A stretch of DNA of 64,000 nt from Ornithinimicrobium cavernae (GTDB lineage: Bacteria; Actinomycetota; Actinomycetes; Actinomycetales; Dermatophilaceae). Positions 50,011 through 58,299 of this stretch are shown piece after piece. Numbering within the stretch: the first letter of the stretch is position 1; every line of letters starts with the position of its first letter. The notes under the pieces are model-generated. The model did no database searches and was not told where the DNA came from. It saw nothing but the letters and a program-made list of their open reading frames with translations. Position numbers and translations under genes: made by a program. The DNA is taken from NCBI RefSeq assembly GCF_003121625.1, contig NZ_QDDJ01000010.1:118168-182167 (forward strand). Direction: 5' to 3'.

Positions 50011-51114
50011 TCAGAGGATGTCGTCCACGGTGCCCCGGCTGCGCTTGTTGAGCAGGTCGCGACGCAGCCGCAGCGCCTTGACCAACGGCGGCGCCAGGGG
50101 TGACAGGCGCAGGTCGTAGGCGGGGAACCACACCCGCTGGGTGCTGAACTTGAGCTTCATCTTGAAGACGCCGAAGGAGTGCTTGGACTCATCGAGCACG
50201 CGGGGGATGCCCCAGAAGTCGAACGTCTGGTAGCCGTGCTCCTTGGCGTCCAGCATCGCGTTCCAGTAGAACGCGTCGGGTGCCTTGGCGTCCTTGCGCT
50301 TGTCGCCGGTGCTCGGGGGACGCTCGTCCCGGATGCTCCCGCCGTACAGGTAGGCGGTGGTGTCGCCCAGCCCGAGGAAGAAACCGCCAGCCAGCGCCTT
50401 GCCCTCGTGCCGGGACAGCACTGTGTAGGCCTCTCCGCCGAACTCGTTGCCCGCGGCGCGGAGCGTCTCGTAGTACACGCGCGGGAACGAGCCCAGGGTC
50501 GCGCGCTCGTTGGTGGCGTGGAAGATCTCCCAGAAGGCCTCGAAGTCGTCGTCCCGCCCGGCCTCGACACCCATCCGCTCGGCGGTGCGCACGTTGCGTC
50601 GGGCCATCTTGTGCAGGCCGGCGAACATCTCGTCCTCGCTGGCCGTGAGGTCGGCGAGGATGGTGTGCTCGGGCTGCTCGGTCTGCGAGCGCTGGAACGG
50701 GCCGATAGCCCCCGGGATCGTGGCCTGGTCGGCCTCGTAGTCCACCGTGATCAGGTCGTCCGGGCGACCCACGGGGACCGGGCTCGGCGGCTCGACCTTC
50801 AGGTAGGCGTCGGTGCGGCGGGCGAGCCTGCGCAGCGGCCCGGCGAGGTCGGGAAGCTGGTCGAGTGACTCCAGGGCGGGACCGCGCGGTGCGTAGAGGA
50901 CGCTGACGCCGGGCACCAGGGGTTTGCGGAGGAGCTGCACGGCGCCGACGGTGCTGCCCTGGTCGTTCCTGATGAGATAGCGCAGCGGCTGCTGCCCGAG
51001 GACGCGCCGGGCCTCGCCGTAGGCCCAGCCCTGGAGGGGGCTGCTCAGCGGCAGGGCTGCGACGGCGTCGTTGAACGCGTGGGGGTCTTCGGTCTGATGC
51101 AGATGCAGGGGCAC
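50011..51114 (-). CDS. FemX/FemAB-family aminoacyltransferase
   Basis: A 367-residue double-GNAT protein of the peptidoglycan bridge type. PLQGWAYGEARRVLG opens the first domain, LHKMARRNVRTAERMGVEAG is the family's K-x-R-x-x-x-R signature, and ALAGGFFLGLGDTTAYLYGGS with FDFWGIPRVLDESKHSFGVFKMKLK ends the second. It would add amino acids from tRNA to lipid II; the residue added is unknown. GTG is 6 nt after a TAGGTT -10 box (leaderless type). Confidence 0.9.
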   Translation of the reverse strand: MPLHLHQTEDPHAFNDAVAALPLSSPLQGWAYGEARRVLGQQPLRYLIRNDQGSTVGAVQLLRKPLVPGVSVLYAPRGPALESLDQLPDLAGPLRRLARRTDAYLKVEPPSPVPVGRPDDLITVDYEADQATIPGAIGPFQRSQTEQPEHTILADLTASEDEMFAGLHKMARRNVRTAERMGVEAGRDDDFEAFWEIFHATNERATLGSFPRVYYETLRAAGNEFGGEAYTVLSRHEGKALAGGFFLGLGDTTAYLYGGSIRDERPPSTGDKRKDAKAPDAFYWNAMLDAKEHGYQTFDFWGIPRVLDESKHSFGVFKMKLKFSTQRVWFPAYDLRLSPLAPPLVKALRLRRDLLNKRSRGTVDDIL

Positions 51115-51192
51115 GCCCCAAACCTAGGTCATCGTGCCGGCTCGTCCGACCCCGGCGTAGTCGGCACGGGGCAGCTGTTCGAGGCACGAGAG

Positions 51193-51228
51193 AGGCCACC
51201 CGCTGTGCCGGAGCACAGCGGGTGGCCT
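51193..51228 (-). terminator. Strong terminator after clpC
   Basis: A perfect 15-bp stem, GGCCACCCGCTGTGC (51194-51208) and its complement (51213-51227), loop CGGA, extended by one A-T pair. It begins 15 nt after the clpC stop on the minus strand. Confidence 0.85.
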
Positions 51229-51242
51229 GTCAGCTGGTCGGG

Positions 51243-53789
51243 TCAGGCGCTGGACTCGGACGAGCCGGTGTCACCACCGGGGACCACTCCTGAGGCCTCA
51301 CCGACCGGCACGGTGTCGGGCGTGCGCGACTTCTCCGCGCCGGAGAAGGTGAACTCGCCGGACTTGTCCTCGGCCGTCGCGTCGACCAGGACGATCTGTC
51401 CGGGCGTCAGCTCGCCGTAGAGGATCTTCTCGGACAGGGCGTCCTCGATCTCGCGCTGGATCGCCCGACGCAGCGGCCGGGCGCCGAGCACGGGGTCGTA
51501 GCCCTTGACCGCGAGCAGCTTCTTGGCCGTGGGCGTGAGCTCGAGGCCCATGTCCTTGTCGTGGAGCCGCTCGTCCAGCTTGGCGATCATCAGGTCCACG
51601 ATCTGGACGATCTCCTCCTGCGACAGCTGCGGGAAGACGATGGTGTCGTCCACGCGGTTGAGGAACTCGGGGCGGAAGTGCTGCTTGAGCTCGTCCGTGA
51701 CCCGGTTCTTCATGCGCTCGTAGTCGCTGCTGCCGTCGTTGCCACCGGAGAAGCCGAGCGAGATGCCCTTGGCGATGTCCCGGGTGCCCAGGTTGGTCGT
51801 CATGATGATGACCGTGTTCTTGAAGTCGACCACCCGGCCCTGGGCGTCGGTCAGGCGACCGTCCTCCAGGATCTGCAAGAGGCTGTTGAAGATGTCGGGG
51901 TGCGCCTTCTCGACCTCGTCGAACAGGACCACGGAGAACGGCTTGCGCCGGACCTTCTCGGTCAGCTGGCCACCCTCCTCGTAACCGACGTAGCCGGGGG
52001 GCGAACCGAACATCCGCGAGACCGTGTGCTTCTCGGAGTACTCGGACATGTCGAGGGTGATCAGCGCGTCCTCGTCACCGAACAGGAACTCGGCCAGCGT
52101 CTTGGCCAGCTCGGTCTTGCCGACACCGGTCGGTCCGGCGAAGATGAACGAGCCACCCGGACGGCGCGGGTCCTTCAGCCCGGCGCGGGTGCGCCGGATC
52201 GCCTGGGACAGCGCGGAGATGGCGTCGTTCATGCCGACGATCCGCTTGTGCAGCTCGTTCTCCATGTTGAGCAGGCGGCTGGACTCCTCCTCGGTCAGCT
52301 TGATGACCGGGATGCCGGTGGCAGCGGCGAGGACCTCGGCGATCAGCTCGTCGTCGACCTCGGCGACGACGTCCATGTCACCGGACTTCCACTCCTTCTC
52401 CCGCTCGGCCCGGGCCTGGGTGAGCTTGTGCTCCTCGTCCCGCAGACGCGCGGCCTTCTCGAAGTCCTGGGCGTCGATCGCCGACTCCTTCTCGCGCTTG
52501 GTGTGCGAGATCTTGTCGTCGAACTCCCGCAGGTCCGGCGGTGCGGTCATCCGGCGGATGCGCAACCGGGCACCGGCCTCGTCGATCAGGTCGATCGCCT
52601 TGTCCGGCAGGTAGCGGTCGTTGACGTAGCGGTCGGCCATCGTCGCGGCAGCCACGAGGGCACCGTCGGTGATCGACACGCGGTGGTGTGCCTCGTAGCG
52701 GTCGCGCAGACCCTTGAGGATCTCGATCGCGTGGGCCAGGGTCGGCTCGTTGACCTGGATCGGCTGGAACCGCCGCTCGAGTGCCGCGTCCTTCTCGATG
52801 TGCTTGCGGTACTCGTCGAGCGTGGTGGCACCGATGGTCTGCAGCTCACCGCGGGCCAGCATCGGCTTCAGGATGCTGGCGGCGTCGATGGCGCCCTCGG
52901 CGGCACCCGCCCCGACGAGGGTGTGGATCTCGTCGATGAACAGGATGATGTCGCCACGGGTGCGGATCTCCTTGAGGACCTTCTTGAGGCGCTCCTCGAA
53001 GTCACCGCGGTAGCGCGACCCGGCCACCAGGGACCCGAGGTCGAGCGTGTAGAGCTGCTTGTCCTTCAGCGTCTCCGGGACCTCACCGCGGACGATGTCG
53101 CTGGCGAGTCCCTCGACGACGGCGGTCTTGCCGACGCCCGGCTCACCGATGAGGACCGGGTTGTTCTTGGTGCGGCGGGACAGCACCTGCATGACCCGCT
53201 CGATCTCCTTCTCGCGACCGATGACGGGGTCCAGCTTGCCCTCGCGGGCAGCCTGGGTCAGGTTGCGCCCGAACTGGTCGAGGACCAGGGAGCCGGCGGG
53301 GTTGCCCTCCTGGGCGCCCTGGCCGACACCGGCGGTGGCAGCCTCCTTGCCCTGGTAGCCGGAGAGCAGCTGGATGACCTGCTGGCGGACCCGGTTGAGG
53401 TCGGCGCCGAGCTTGATCAGCACCTGGGCGGCGACGCCCTCGCCCTCGCGGATCAGGCCGAGCAGGATGTGCTCGGTGCCGATGTAGTTGTGGCCGAGCT
53501 GGAGGCCCTCCCGCAGACTCAGCTCGAGGACCTTCTTGGCACGGGGGGTGAAGGGGATGTGGCCGGTGGGCGACTGCTGCCCCTGGCCGATGATCTCCTG
53601 GACCTGCTCACGGACGGCATCCAGGGAGATGTCCAGGGTCTCCAGCGCCTTGGCGGCAACCCCTTCTCCCTCGTGGATGAGGCCGAGCAGAATGTGCTCA
53701 GTGCCGATGTAGTTGTGGTTGAGCATCCGCGCTTCTTCCTGCGCGAGCACCACCACTCGGCGGGCGCGGTCGGTAAACCGTTCGAACAT
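51243..53789 (-). CDS. clpC: ATP-dependent Clp protease ATPase subunit ClpC
   Basis: An 848-residue AAA+ unfoldase that feeds ClpP. It has two Clp_N repeats ([20 protein letters not shown] start; [11 protein letters not shown] twice), D1 with Walker [14 protein letters not shown], a UVR-like middle domain (about residues 415-470), and D2 with [17 protein letters not shown] at 53789 starts the conserved N-terminus; the open frame extends further but lacks homology. Expression may involve ClgR (CGC-N5-GCG at 53833). Confidence 0.96.
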   Translation of the reverse strand: MFERFTDRARRVVVLAQEEARMLNHNYIGTEHILLGLIHEGEGVAAKALETLDISLDAVREQVQEIIGQGQQSPTGHIPFTPRAKKVLELSLREGLQLGHNYIGTEHILLGLIREGEGVAAQVLIKLGADLNRVRQQVIQLLSGYQGKEAATAGVGQGAQEGNPAGSLVLDQFGRNLTQAAREGKLDPVIGREKEIERVMQVLSRRTKNNPVLIGEPGVGKTAVVEGLASDIVRGEVPETLKDKQLYTLDLGSLVAGSRYRGDFEERLKKVLKEIRTRGDIILFIDEIHTLVGAGAAEGAIDAASILKPMLARGELQTIGATTLDEYRKHIEKDAALERRFQPIQVNEPTLAHAIEILKGLRDRYEAHHRVSITDGALVAAATMADRYVNDRYLPDKAIDLIDEAGARLRIRRMTAPPDLREFDDKISHTKREKESAIDAQDFEKAARLRDEEHKLTQARAEREKEWKSGDMDVVAEVDDELIAEVLAAATGIPVIKLTEEESSRLLNMENELHKRIVGMNDAISALSQAIRRTRAGLKDPRRPGGSFIFAGPTGVGKTELAKTLAEFLFGDEDALITLDMSEYSEKHTVSRMFGSPPGYVGYEEGGQLTEKVRRKPFSVVLFDEVEKAHPDIFNSLLQILEDGRLTDAQGRVVDFKNTVIIMTTNLGTRDIAKGISLGFSGGNDGSSDYERMKNRVTDELKQHFRPEFLNRVDDTIVFPQLSQEEIVQIVDLMIAKLDERLHDKDMGLELTPTAKKLLAVKGYDPVLGARPLRRAIQREIEDALSEKILYGELTPGQIVLVDATAEDKSGEFTFSGAEKSRTPDTVPVGEASGVVPGGDTGSSESSA

Positions 53790-54100
53790 CGTCACTCCTG
53801 ACAATCGATCCGGGCTGGTGTCTGCCTGCCGGCGCTTGCCGCGACACACGCCATACCCTGATGCTACTTGCGTCTGCTGTGCCCAACGCGATCGTGCGGA
53901 GCACTGTTCCACACGAGGGCACCCTGACCACCCCTGTTCGCCCTCGGCGTAGCAGCCAGGGCCCGTGCCCGTCCCCCGCGATGCCCATGGCCTCTTCCCC
54001 ACGGCTCCCATCCCGCACGGAGCGGACGCTCAGGATGGTGGTCCATAATCACCGCTGCACCACCCACGACGGCCGACCCGGCCGACTAGGAGCTCTTGCC
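53790..54100. other. Divergent promoter region of clpC and a lipoprotein gene
   Basis: No gene is seen in this 311-bp gap. CGCTTGCCGCG (53833-53843) fits the ClgR half-site pattern CGC-N5-GCG and lies 44 bp from the clpC start. CATAAT (54044-54049) is a probable -10 for the plus-strand lipoprotein gene, and AGGAGC (54088-54093) its ribosome site. The middle is of unremarkable GC-rich sequence. Confidence 0.4.
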
Positions 54101-54781
54101 ATGCAGCGTCGCACCCCGGCCGCCCTGTCCCTCCTCCTCCTGACGACGACGGCACTGGCCGCGTGCACCTCGGGGGACGAGGACACGGACGAGACCGCGA
54201 CCTCCTCGGACGCCCCGACCAACGAGGCAGCCGCGCCGCAGGACCCCGACTGGTTCTGCCGGCTCATCGAGAAGGAGGCCGTCGACGCCGCGACGGGCGG
54301 CCGCTCGGACGAGGCCCTCGAGGTCGAGTCGCTCGCCACCAAGGACGAGTACCGGTGCGACGTCGTGGTGCCGACCGACAGTGGTGACACCGAGGTCGCC
54401 ATGAGCCTGTCCATGCACCGCAACATCCCCAACCTGGCGGACGAGCGCCTGGCCGAGGTGAAGGCCCTCGAGGGCGTCGTCCCGGGGCCGGAGCACCTGG
54501 GCGTCTCCTACATCGCGGACACCCTGGCGGTGTCCGTGGTGCCGTGCAAGCCCGAGGCCAACCGGAGCCCGGACACCCCCGAGGTCCCCTACGTCTTCGT
54601 GGTGCGCGCGCAGCTGGACACCCAGGGCGCCGCCACGGAGATGCTGCCCGAGTCGCTCACCCGTCTGGTCAAGGAGATGGACATGGCCTACGGCTGCAGC
54701 CCGAGCAAGGTCAGCGAGACGGACCAGGAGAGCCGGACCGGGTCCCCCACCGGCGACGCAGGTGTGACCACCGCACCCTGA
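54101..54781 (+). CDS. Secreted lipoprotein of unknown function
   Basis: A 226-residue exported protein. The lipobox LAAC (Cys 22) follows a hydrophobic signal (LSLLLLTTTALA), then an acidic Thr/Asp/Glu linker to about residue 48. The mature domain has Cys in WFCRLI, YRCDVV, VVPCKPE and YGCSPS, likely two disulphides (DUF3558-like pattern 'C-x-L...A'). Its stop codon lies in the palindrome CTGACCAGGGTCAG, shared with the ku gene on the other strand. Function unknown. Confidence 0.8.
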   Translation: MQRRTPAALSLLLLTTTALAACTSGDEDTDETATSSDAPTNEAAAPQDPDWFCRLIEKEAVDAATGGRSDEALEVESLATKDEYRCDVVVPTDSGDTEVAMSLSMHRNIPNLADERLAEVKALEGVVPGPEHLGVSYIADTLAVSVVPCKPEANRSPDTPEVPYVFVVRAQLDTQGAATEMLPESLTRLVKEMDMAYGCSPSKVSETDQESRTGSPTGDAGVTTAP

Positions 54782-54860
54782 CCAGGGTCAGCCCCCCACC
54801 CTGACCAGGGTCGGCCTCCCACCCTGATCGAGGTCGCTACAGCCCTGACCAGGGTCAGCC
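54774..54860. repeat. Four 21-23-bp repeats joining the ends of two convergent genes
   Basis: Units beginning with a CACCCTGA-type core start at 54774, 54797, 54820 and 54841. Units 1 and 4 contain the identical palindrome CTGACCAGGGTCAG (54778-54791 and 54845-54858), which carries TGA on both strands. The lipoprotein stop uses the first palindrome and the ku stop the last. Unit 3 has diverged. Confidence 0.85.
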
Positions 54861-55823
54861 CGCCTTCTTGGCGCTCGAACCGCTGGACTTCTTGGCGGCC
54901 GTCTTCTTGGCCGTGGACTTCTTGGCGGCCGTCTTCTTGGCCGGCGTCTTCGTGCTCGTGGTCTTCTTTGCAGTCGACTTCGCACCGGTCGACTTCTGCC
55001 CGCTTCCGGAGTCGTCCTCCGAGGCGTCGCCCTCGCCGCGGGCGGACTTGGCGCGGTCCACGCTGCGCTGCAGGGCGGCGAGCAGGTCCACCACCTCGCC
55101 GGAGTCCTCCTCCTCGGCCTGGTCGGGCGACTCGGTCACCTCACCGCCCTCGATCTTGGAGCGCACCAGGGCCTCGACGGCGATCTGGTAGTCGTCCTCG
55201 TGCTCCTCGTGCTCGAAGTCGCCGGCCATGGAGTCGATGAGCATCCGGGCCATCGCGACCTCGGAGTCCTTGGGCTCGGACACCTCGTCCAGGTTGTTGA
55301 GCTGGCCGGCGTCCCGGATCTCGTCGGGCCACAGCAGGGTCTGCAGGACGATGACCTCGTCGATCACCCGGAGAACCGCCATGGTCATCCGGGTCCGCAC
55401 CGAGATGGTCACGACGGCGACCCGCTCGCTCTCGCGGAGCGCCTCACGCAGCAGCCCGTAGGCCTTGGCCCCCATGGCGTCGGGCTCGATGTAGTAGGGC
55501 TTGTCGTAGAGGATCGGGTCGATCTGCTCGATCGGCACGAACTTCTCGACGGTGATCTCCTTGCTCGACCGGTTGGGCAGCGAGGCCAGGTCCTCCTCGG
55601 TGAGGATCACGGACTTGCCGTCCTCGGTCTCATAGCCCTTGGCGATCTCCTTGTAGGGCACCTCCTCACCGTCCGCCTGCGCGACCCGCTTGTAGCGGAT
55701 CCGGCTCCCGTCGGACCGGCGCACCTGATGGAAGCTCAGGTCATGGTTCTCGGTCGCGGTGTAGAGACGGACCGGCACATTGACCAGCCCGAACGACACG
55801 GCACCCTTCCAGATCGCTCTCAC
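54855..55823 (-). CDS. ku: Non-homologous end-joining protein Ku
   Basis: A 322-residue bacterial Ku homodimer subunit that threads onto DNA ends and recruits the ligase. RAIWKGAVSFGLVNVPVRLY is the standard N-terminus, and KPYYIEPDAMGAKAYGLLREAL the core beta-barrel region in part. Residues about 285-322 form a Lys/Ala-rich tail (KKTAAKKSTAKKTAAKKS), a known feature of long actinobacterial Ku that adds DNA contacts. GTG start, 17 bp from the divergent ligase gene. Confidence 0.95.
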   Translation of the reverse strand: MRAIWKGAVSFGLVNVPVRLYTATENHDLSFHQVRRSDGSRIRYKRVAQADGEEVPYKEIAKGYETEDGKSVILTEEDLASLPNRSSKEITVEKFVPIEQIDPILYDKPYYIEPDAMGAKAYGLLREALRESERVAVVTISVRTRMTMAVLRVIDEVIVLQTLLWPDEIRDAGQLNNLDEVSEPKDSEVAMARMLIDSMAGDFEHEEHEDDYQIAVEALVRSKIEGGEVTESPDQAEEEDSGEVVDLLAALQRSVDRAKSARGEGDASEDDSGSGQKSTGAKSTAKKTTSTKTPAKKTAAKKSTAKKTAAKKSSGSSAKKAG

Positions 55824-55840
55824 TGTTACAGGATGGACCC

Positions 55841-56890
55841 ATGAGACCCATGCTCGCCACCCCGGGCCCGGGGACCGCTGACCGCGCGGGCGTCCCGGAG
55901 GGACCGGGCTGGGCGCACGAGATCAAGTGGGACGGCATCCGGCTCATCGCGACCGTCAGGGACGGGGCGCTGCGGCTGACGACCCGCACCGAGCGGGACG
56001 TCACGGTGGCCTTCCCGGAGCTGGCCGGGCTGGGGACGCTCGGACACGACCTGGTCCTCGACGGGGAGGCGGTGACCTTCGTCGACGGCGCCCAGTCCTT
56101 CAGCCAGCTGGTCGAACGGGTCCACACCACCTCCGCGGCCCGGGCGCGCATGCTCGCAGACCGGCGCCCCACGACATACCTGGCCTTCGACCTGATCGGT
56201 CTCGACGGGCTGGACCTGACCCCGCTCCCCTGGTCCGCCCGCCGGTCGGCCCTGGAGGACATCCTCACCGACCGCCCCCGCTGGCAGGTCTCTCCCCAGT
56301 ATGCCGACGGGCCGGGCCTGTGGCGCGCGACGGCTGAGCAGGGGCTCGAGGGCATCGTCAGCAAGCGTGTGACGAGCACCTACCAGCCGGGGGCACGGAG
56401 CGCGGACTGGCTCAAGTTCCCCCACCGCTCCACGGCCAGCCTGGTCGTGGGCGGCTGGCGACCCGAGACGGGGCGCAGCCGGCTGGGCTCCCTGCTCGTC
56501 GGGCTCCCGGTGCCCGGCGGGCTCACCTTTCGCGGCCGCGTCGGCAGCGGGCTGGCGGGCCGGGCCGGAGCCCGCCTCGCGGAGCTCATCAGCAGCGTGC
56601 CGGTCGGCCCGTGCCCCTTCGTCGACGACGTGCCGGGGCCGGACCGTGCGGGCGCGACCTGGCTGGCCCCGGAGCTGGTGGTGGAGGTCGCCTCGCTCGG
56701 CGCGACCACCGGTGGACGGCTGCGCCAGCCGGCCTACAAGGGGTGGCGCAGCGACCTCACGCCCCAGGACCTCACACCACAGGAGGTGGCCACCCAGGAC
56801 CCCGGCGGGGACCTGGCGGAGACCGGCCCCGGTGACGCTCCACGCTCAGCCTCCGACGAGGCGGGCACCGACGCACAGCGGGAGGACTGA
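55841..56890 (+). CDS. ATP-dependent DNA ligase (LigD ligase domain/LigC type)
   Basis: A 349-residue stand-alone ligase. The nucleotidyl lysine is in HEIKWDGIRLIATV (motif I, K-W-D-G), with TYLAFDLIGLDG (motif III region), GLEGIVSKRVTSTYQPG (motif IV) and SADWLKFPH (motif V); an OB-fold follows and the last 50 residues are a disordered tail. It seals breaks held by Ku. Its TGA overlaps the next ATG (ATG at 56890), so it is coupled to the LigD polymerase gene. Confidence 0.92.
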   Translation: MRPMLATPGPGTADRAGVPEGPGWAHEIKWDGIRLIATVRDGALRLTTRTERDVTVAFPELAGLGTLGHDLVLDGEAVTFVDGAQSFSQLVERVHTTSAARARMLADRRPTTYLAFDLIGLDGLDLTPLPWSARRSALEDILTDRPRWQVSPQYADGPGLWRATAEQGLEGIVSKRVTSTYQPGARSADWLKFPHRSTASLVVGGWRPETGRSRLGSLLVGLPVPGGLTFRGRVGSGLAGRAGARLAELISSVPVGPCPFVDDVPGPDRAGATWLAPELVVEVASLGATTGGRLRQPAYKGWRSDLTPQDLTPQEVATQDPGGDLAETGPGDAPRSASDEAGTDAQRED

Positions 56891-57753
56891 TGGCCACCGG
56901 TGAGGTGCAGAGCGTGCACGTGGCGGGGCGGACGCTGCGCGTCAGCAGCCTCGACAAGGTCATCTATCCCGCCACCGGCACCACCAAGGGCGAGGTGCTC
57001 AACTACTACGTGCAGATCGCCGACCGGCTTCTGCCGCGGCTCGCCGGCCGGCCGGTGACGCGGATCCGGTGGCCGCACGGCGTGGCGGGAGAGAGCTTCT
57101 TCGAGAAGAACGTGCCCAGTGGTGTGCCGGACTGGCTGCCCAGGGTGACCATCACCGGTCACGGCTCACGCTCCGGCCGCGCGACAGTGACCTATCCCCT
57201 GGTGGAGGACCTCGCGGGCCTGGTCTATCTGGTCAACCTCGGGTCGCTGGAGCTGCACGTCCCCCAGTGGCGGGTGGATGAGGACGGGGCGCCCCAGCCA
57301 CCGGACCGCCTCGTCATCGACCTGGACCCGGGACCCGGCGCCGGGCTGGCCGAGTGCGCCCGGGTGGCGCTGCTCGTCCAGGAGCGCCTGTCCGCCGTGG
57401 GACTGGACGTGGAGCCGGTCACCAGCGGCAGCAAGGGCATGCAGCTGTATGCCGAGCTGGACGGTGTGCGCAGCTCCGACGAGGTCAGCGCCGTGACCAA
57501 GGCCCTGGCGCAGCAGCTCACCGAGCAGCACCCCGACCTGGTGCTCTGGCAGATGACCAAGGCCAAGCGGGGCGGCAAGATCTTCCTGGACTGGTCACAG
57601 AACAACTCGGCCAAGACGACCATCTGCCCGCTGTCGCTGCGCGGGCGCGAGCAACCGAACGCCGCAGCGCCCCGGAGCTGGGACGAGATCGAGGAGGCCG
57701 CGGCCGGCCGGGCGACCCTCACCCAGATGCCGTTCCACGAGCTCCTGGGCTGA
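56890..57753 (+). CDS. NHEJ polymerase (LigD primase-polymerase domain)
   Basis: A 287-residue archaeo-eukaryotic primase-type polymerase that fills gaps during end joining. LVIDLDPGPGAGLAEC holds the catalytic D-x-D, GSKGMQLYAEL the conserved S-K-G-x-H/Q region (Q here), and FLDWSQNNSAKTTICPLSLRG the third motif. With ku and the ligase it gives a split LigD system, without the phosphoesterase domain. A 44-bp tandem array begins 4 bp after its stop. Confidence 0.92.
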   Translation: MATGEVQSVHVAGRTLRVSSLDKVIYPATGTTKGEVLNYYVQIADRLLPRLAGRPVTRIRWPHGVAGESFFEKNVPSGVPDWLPRVTITGHGSRSGRATVTYPLVEDLAGLVYLVNLGSLELHVPQWRVDEDGAPQPPDRLVIDLDPGPGAGLAECARVALLVQERLSAVGLDVEPVTSGSKGMQLYAELDGVRSSDEVSAVTKALAQQLTEQHPDLVLWQMTKAKRGGKIFLDWSQNNSAKTTICPLSLRGREQPNAAAPRSWDEIEEAAAGRATLTQMPFHELLG

Positions 57754-57757
57754 CGGA

Positions 57758-57899
57758 GCGAGCCGACGGGCCTACCGCTCCCGACCACGTGCGTTGACGC
57801 CGCGAGCCGACGGGCCTACCGCTCCCGACCACGTGCGTTGACGCCGCGAGCCGACGGGCCTACCGCTCCCGACCACGTGCGTTGACGCAGCGAGCCGGC
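57758..57899. repeat. Three and a fraction 44-bp tandem repeats after the LigD polymerase gene
   Basis: Identical units of 44 bp start at 57758, 57802 and 57846 with GCGAGCCGACGGGCCTACCG, and a partial fourth begins at 57890. Each unit ends GTTGACGC(C/A)GC, echoing the gene's own end GGCTGACGGAGC, so the stop-codon region appears to have seeded the array. The fourth copy merges into the terminator hairpin. Confidence 0.92.
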
Positions 57900-57926
57900 C
57901 CGGACCGTGTGGTCCGGGCCGGCTCG
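57891..57926 (-). terminator. Strong terminator between the LigD polymerase and lsr2 genes
   Basis: A perfect 16-bp stem beginning CGAGCCGGCCCGGACC (57891-57906) with its complement at 57911-57926 and the loop GTGT. It lies 22 bp beyond the lsr2 stop and serves the convergent pair. Confidence 0.85.
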
Positions 57927-57948
57927 GCCGACGTGCTGATCTGGTGCG

Positions 57949-58293
57949 TCAGTTGCCCATGGCGGCCGCGTAGGCCTCCTGCAGCTCCTTGGAGACGCGA
58001 CCGCGGTCACTCACCTTGAAGCCGTTCTCACGGCCCCACTCGCGCATGCGGGCGAGCTCGTCGCGGGAGGCTCCGGAGGCGCCACCGACGCGACCTGCGC
58101 GGCGGGTCTGACGGCGACCGCCGGAACGACGCGCGACGCCGATCCACTGAGCGAAGTCGTCACGCAGCTTGGCGGCATTGGCATCAGACAGGTCCACCTC
58201 GTAGGTCACGCCATCGAGGGCGAACTCCACTGATTCGGTTGCCTCCCCGCCATCGAGATCGTCAACCAGAATCACCTGTACTCGCTGGGCCAT
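57949..58293 (-). CDS. lsr2: Nucleoid-associated protein Lsr2
   Basis: A 114-residue H-NS-like protein that bridges and silences AT-rich DNA. MAQRVQVILVDDLDGGEATE starts the oligomerisation domain; a basic linker (RRSGGRRQTRRAGRVGG) leads to the DNA-binding domain with MREWGRENGFKVSDRGRV, where the classic R-G-R hook is DRGRV. ATG at 58293 has GAAGGAGC upstream. Lsr2 is restricted to Actinobacteria. Confidence 0.95.
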   Translation of the reverse strand: MAQRVQVILVDDLDGGEATESVEFALDGVTYEVDLSDANAAKLRDDFAQWIGVARRSGGRRQTRRAGRVGGASGASRDELARMREWGRENGFKVSDRGRVSKELQEAYAAAMGN

Positions 58294-58299
58294 GCGCGC

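Noticed and set aside
57758..57899. CRISPR array
   Set aside because: Units are contiguous 44-bp tandem repeats without unique spacers, and no cas genes are near.
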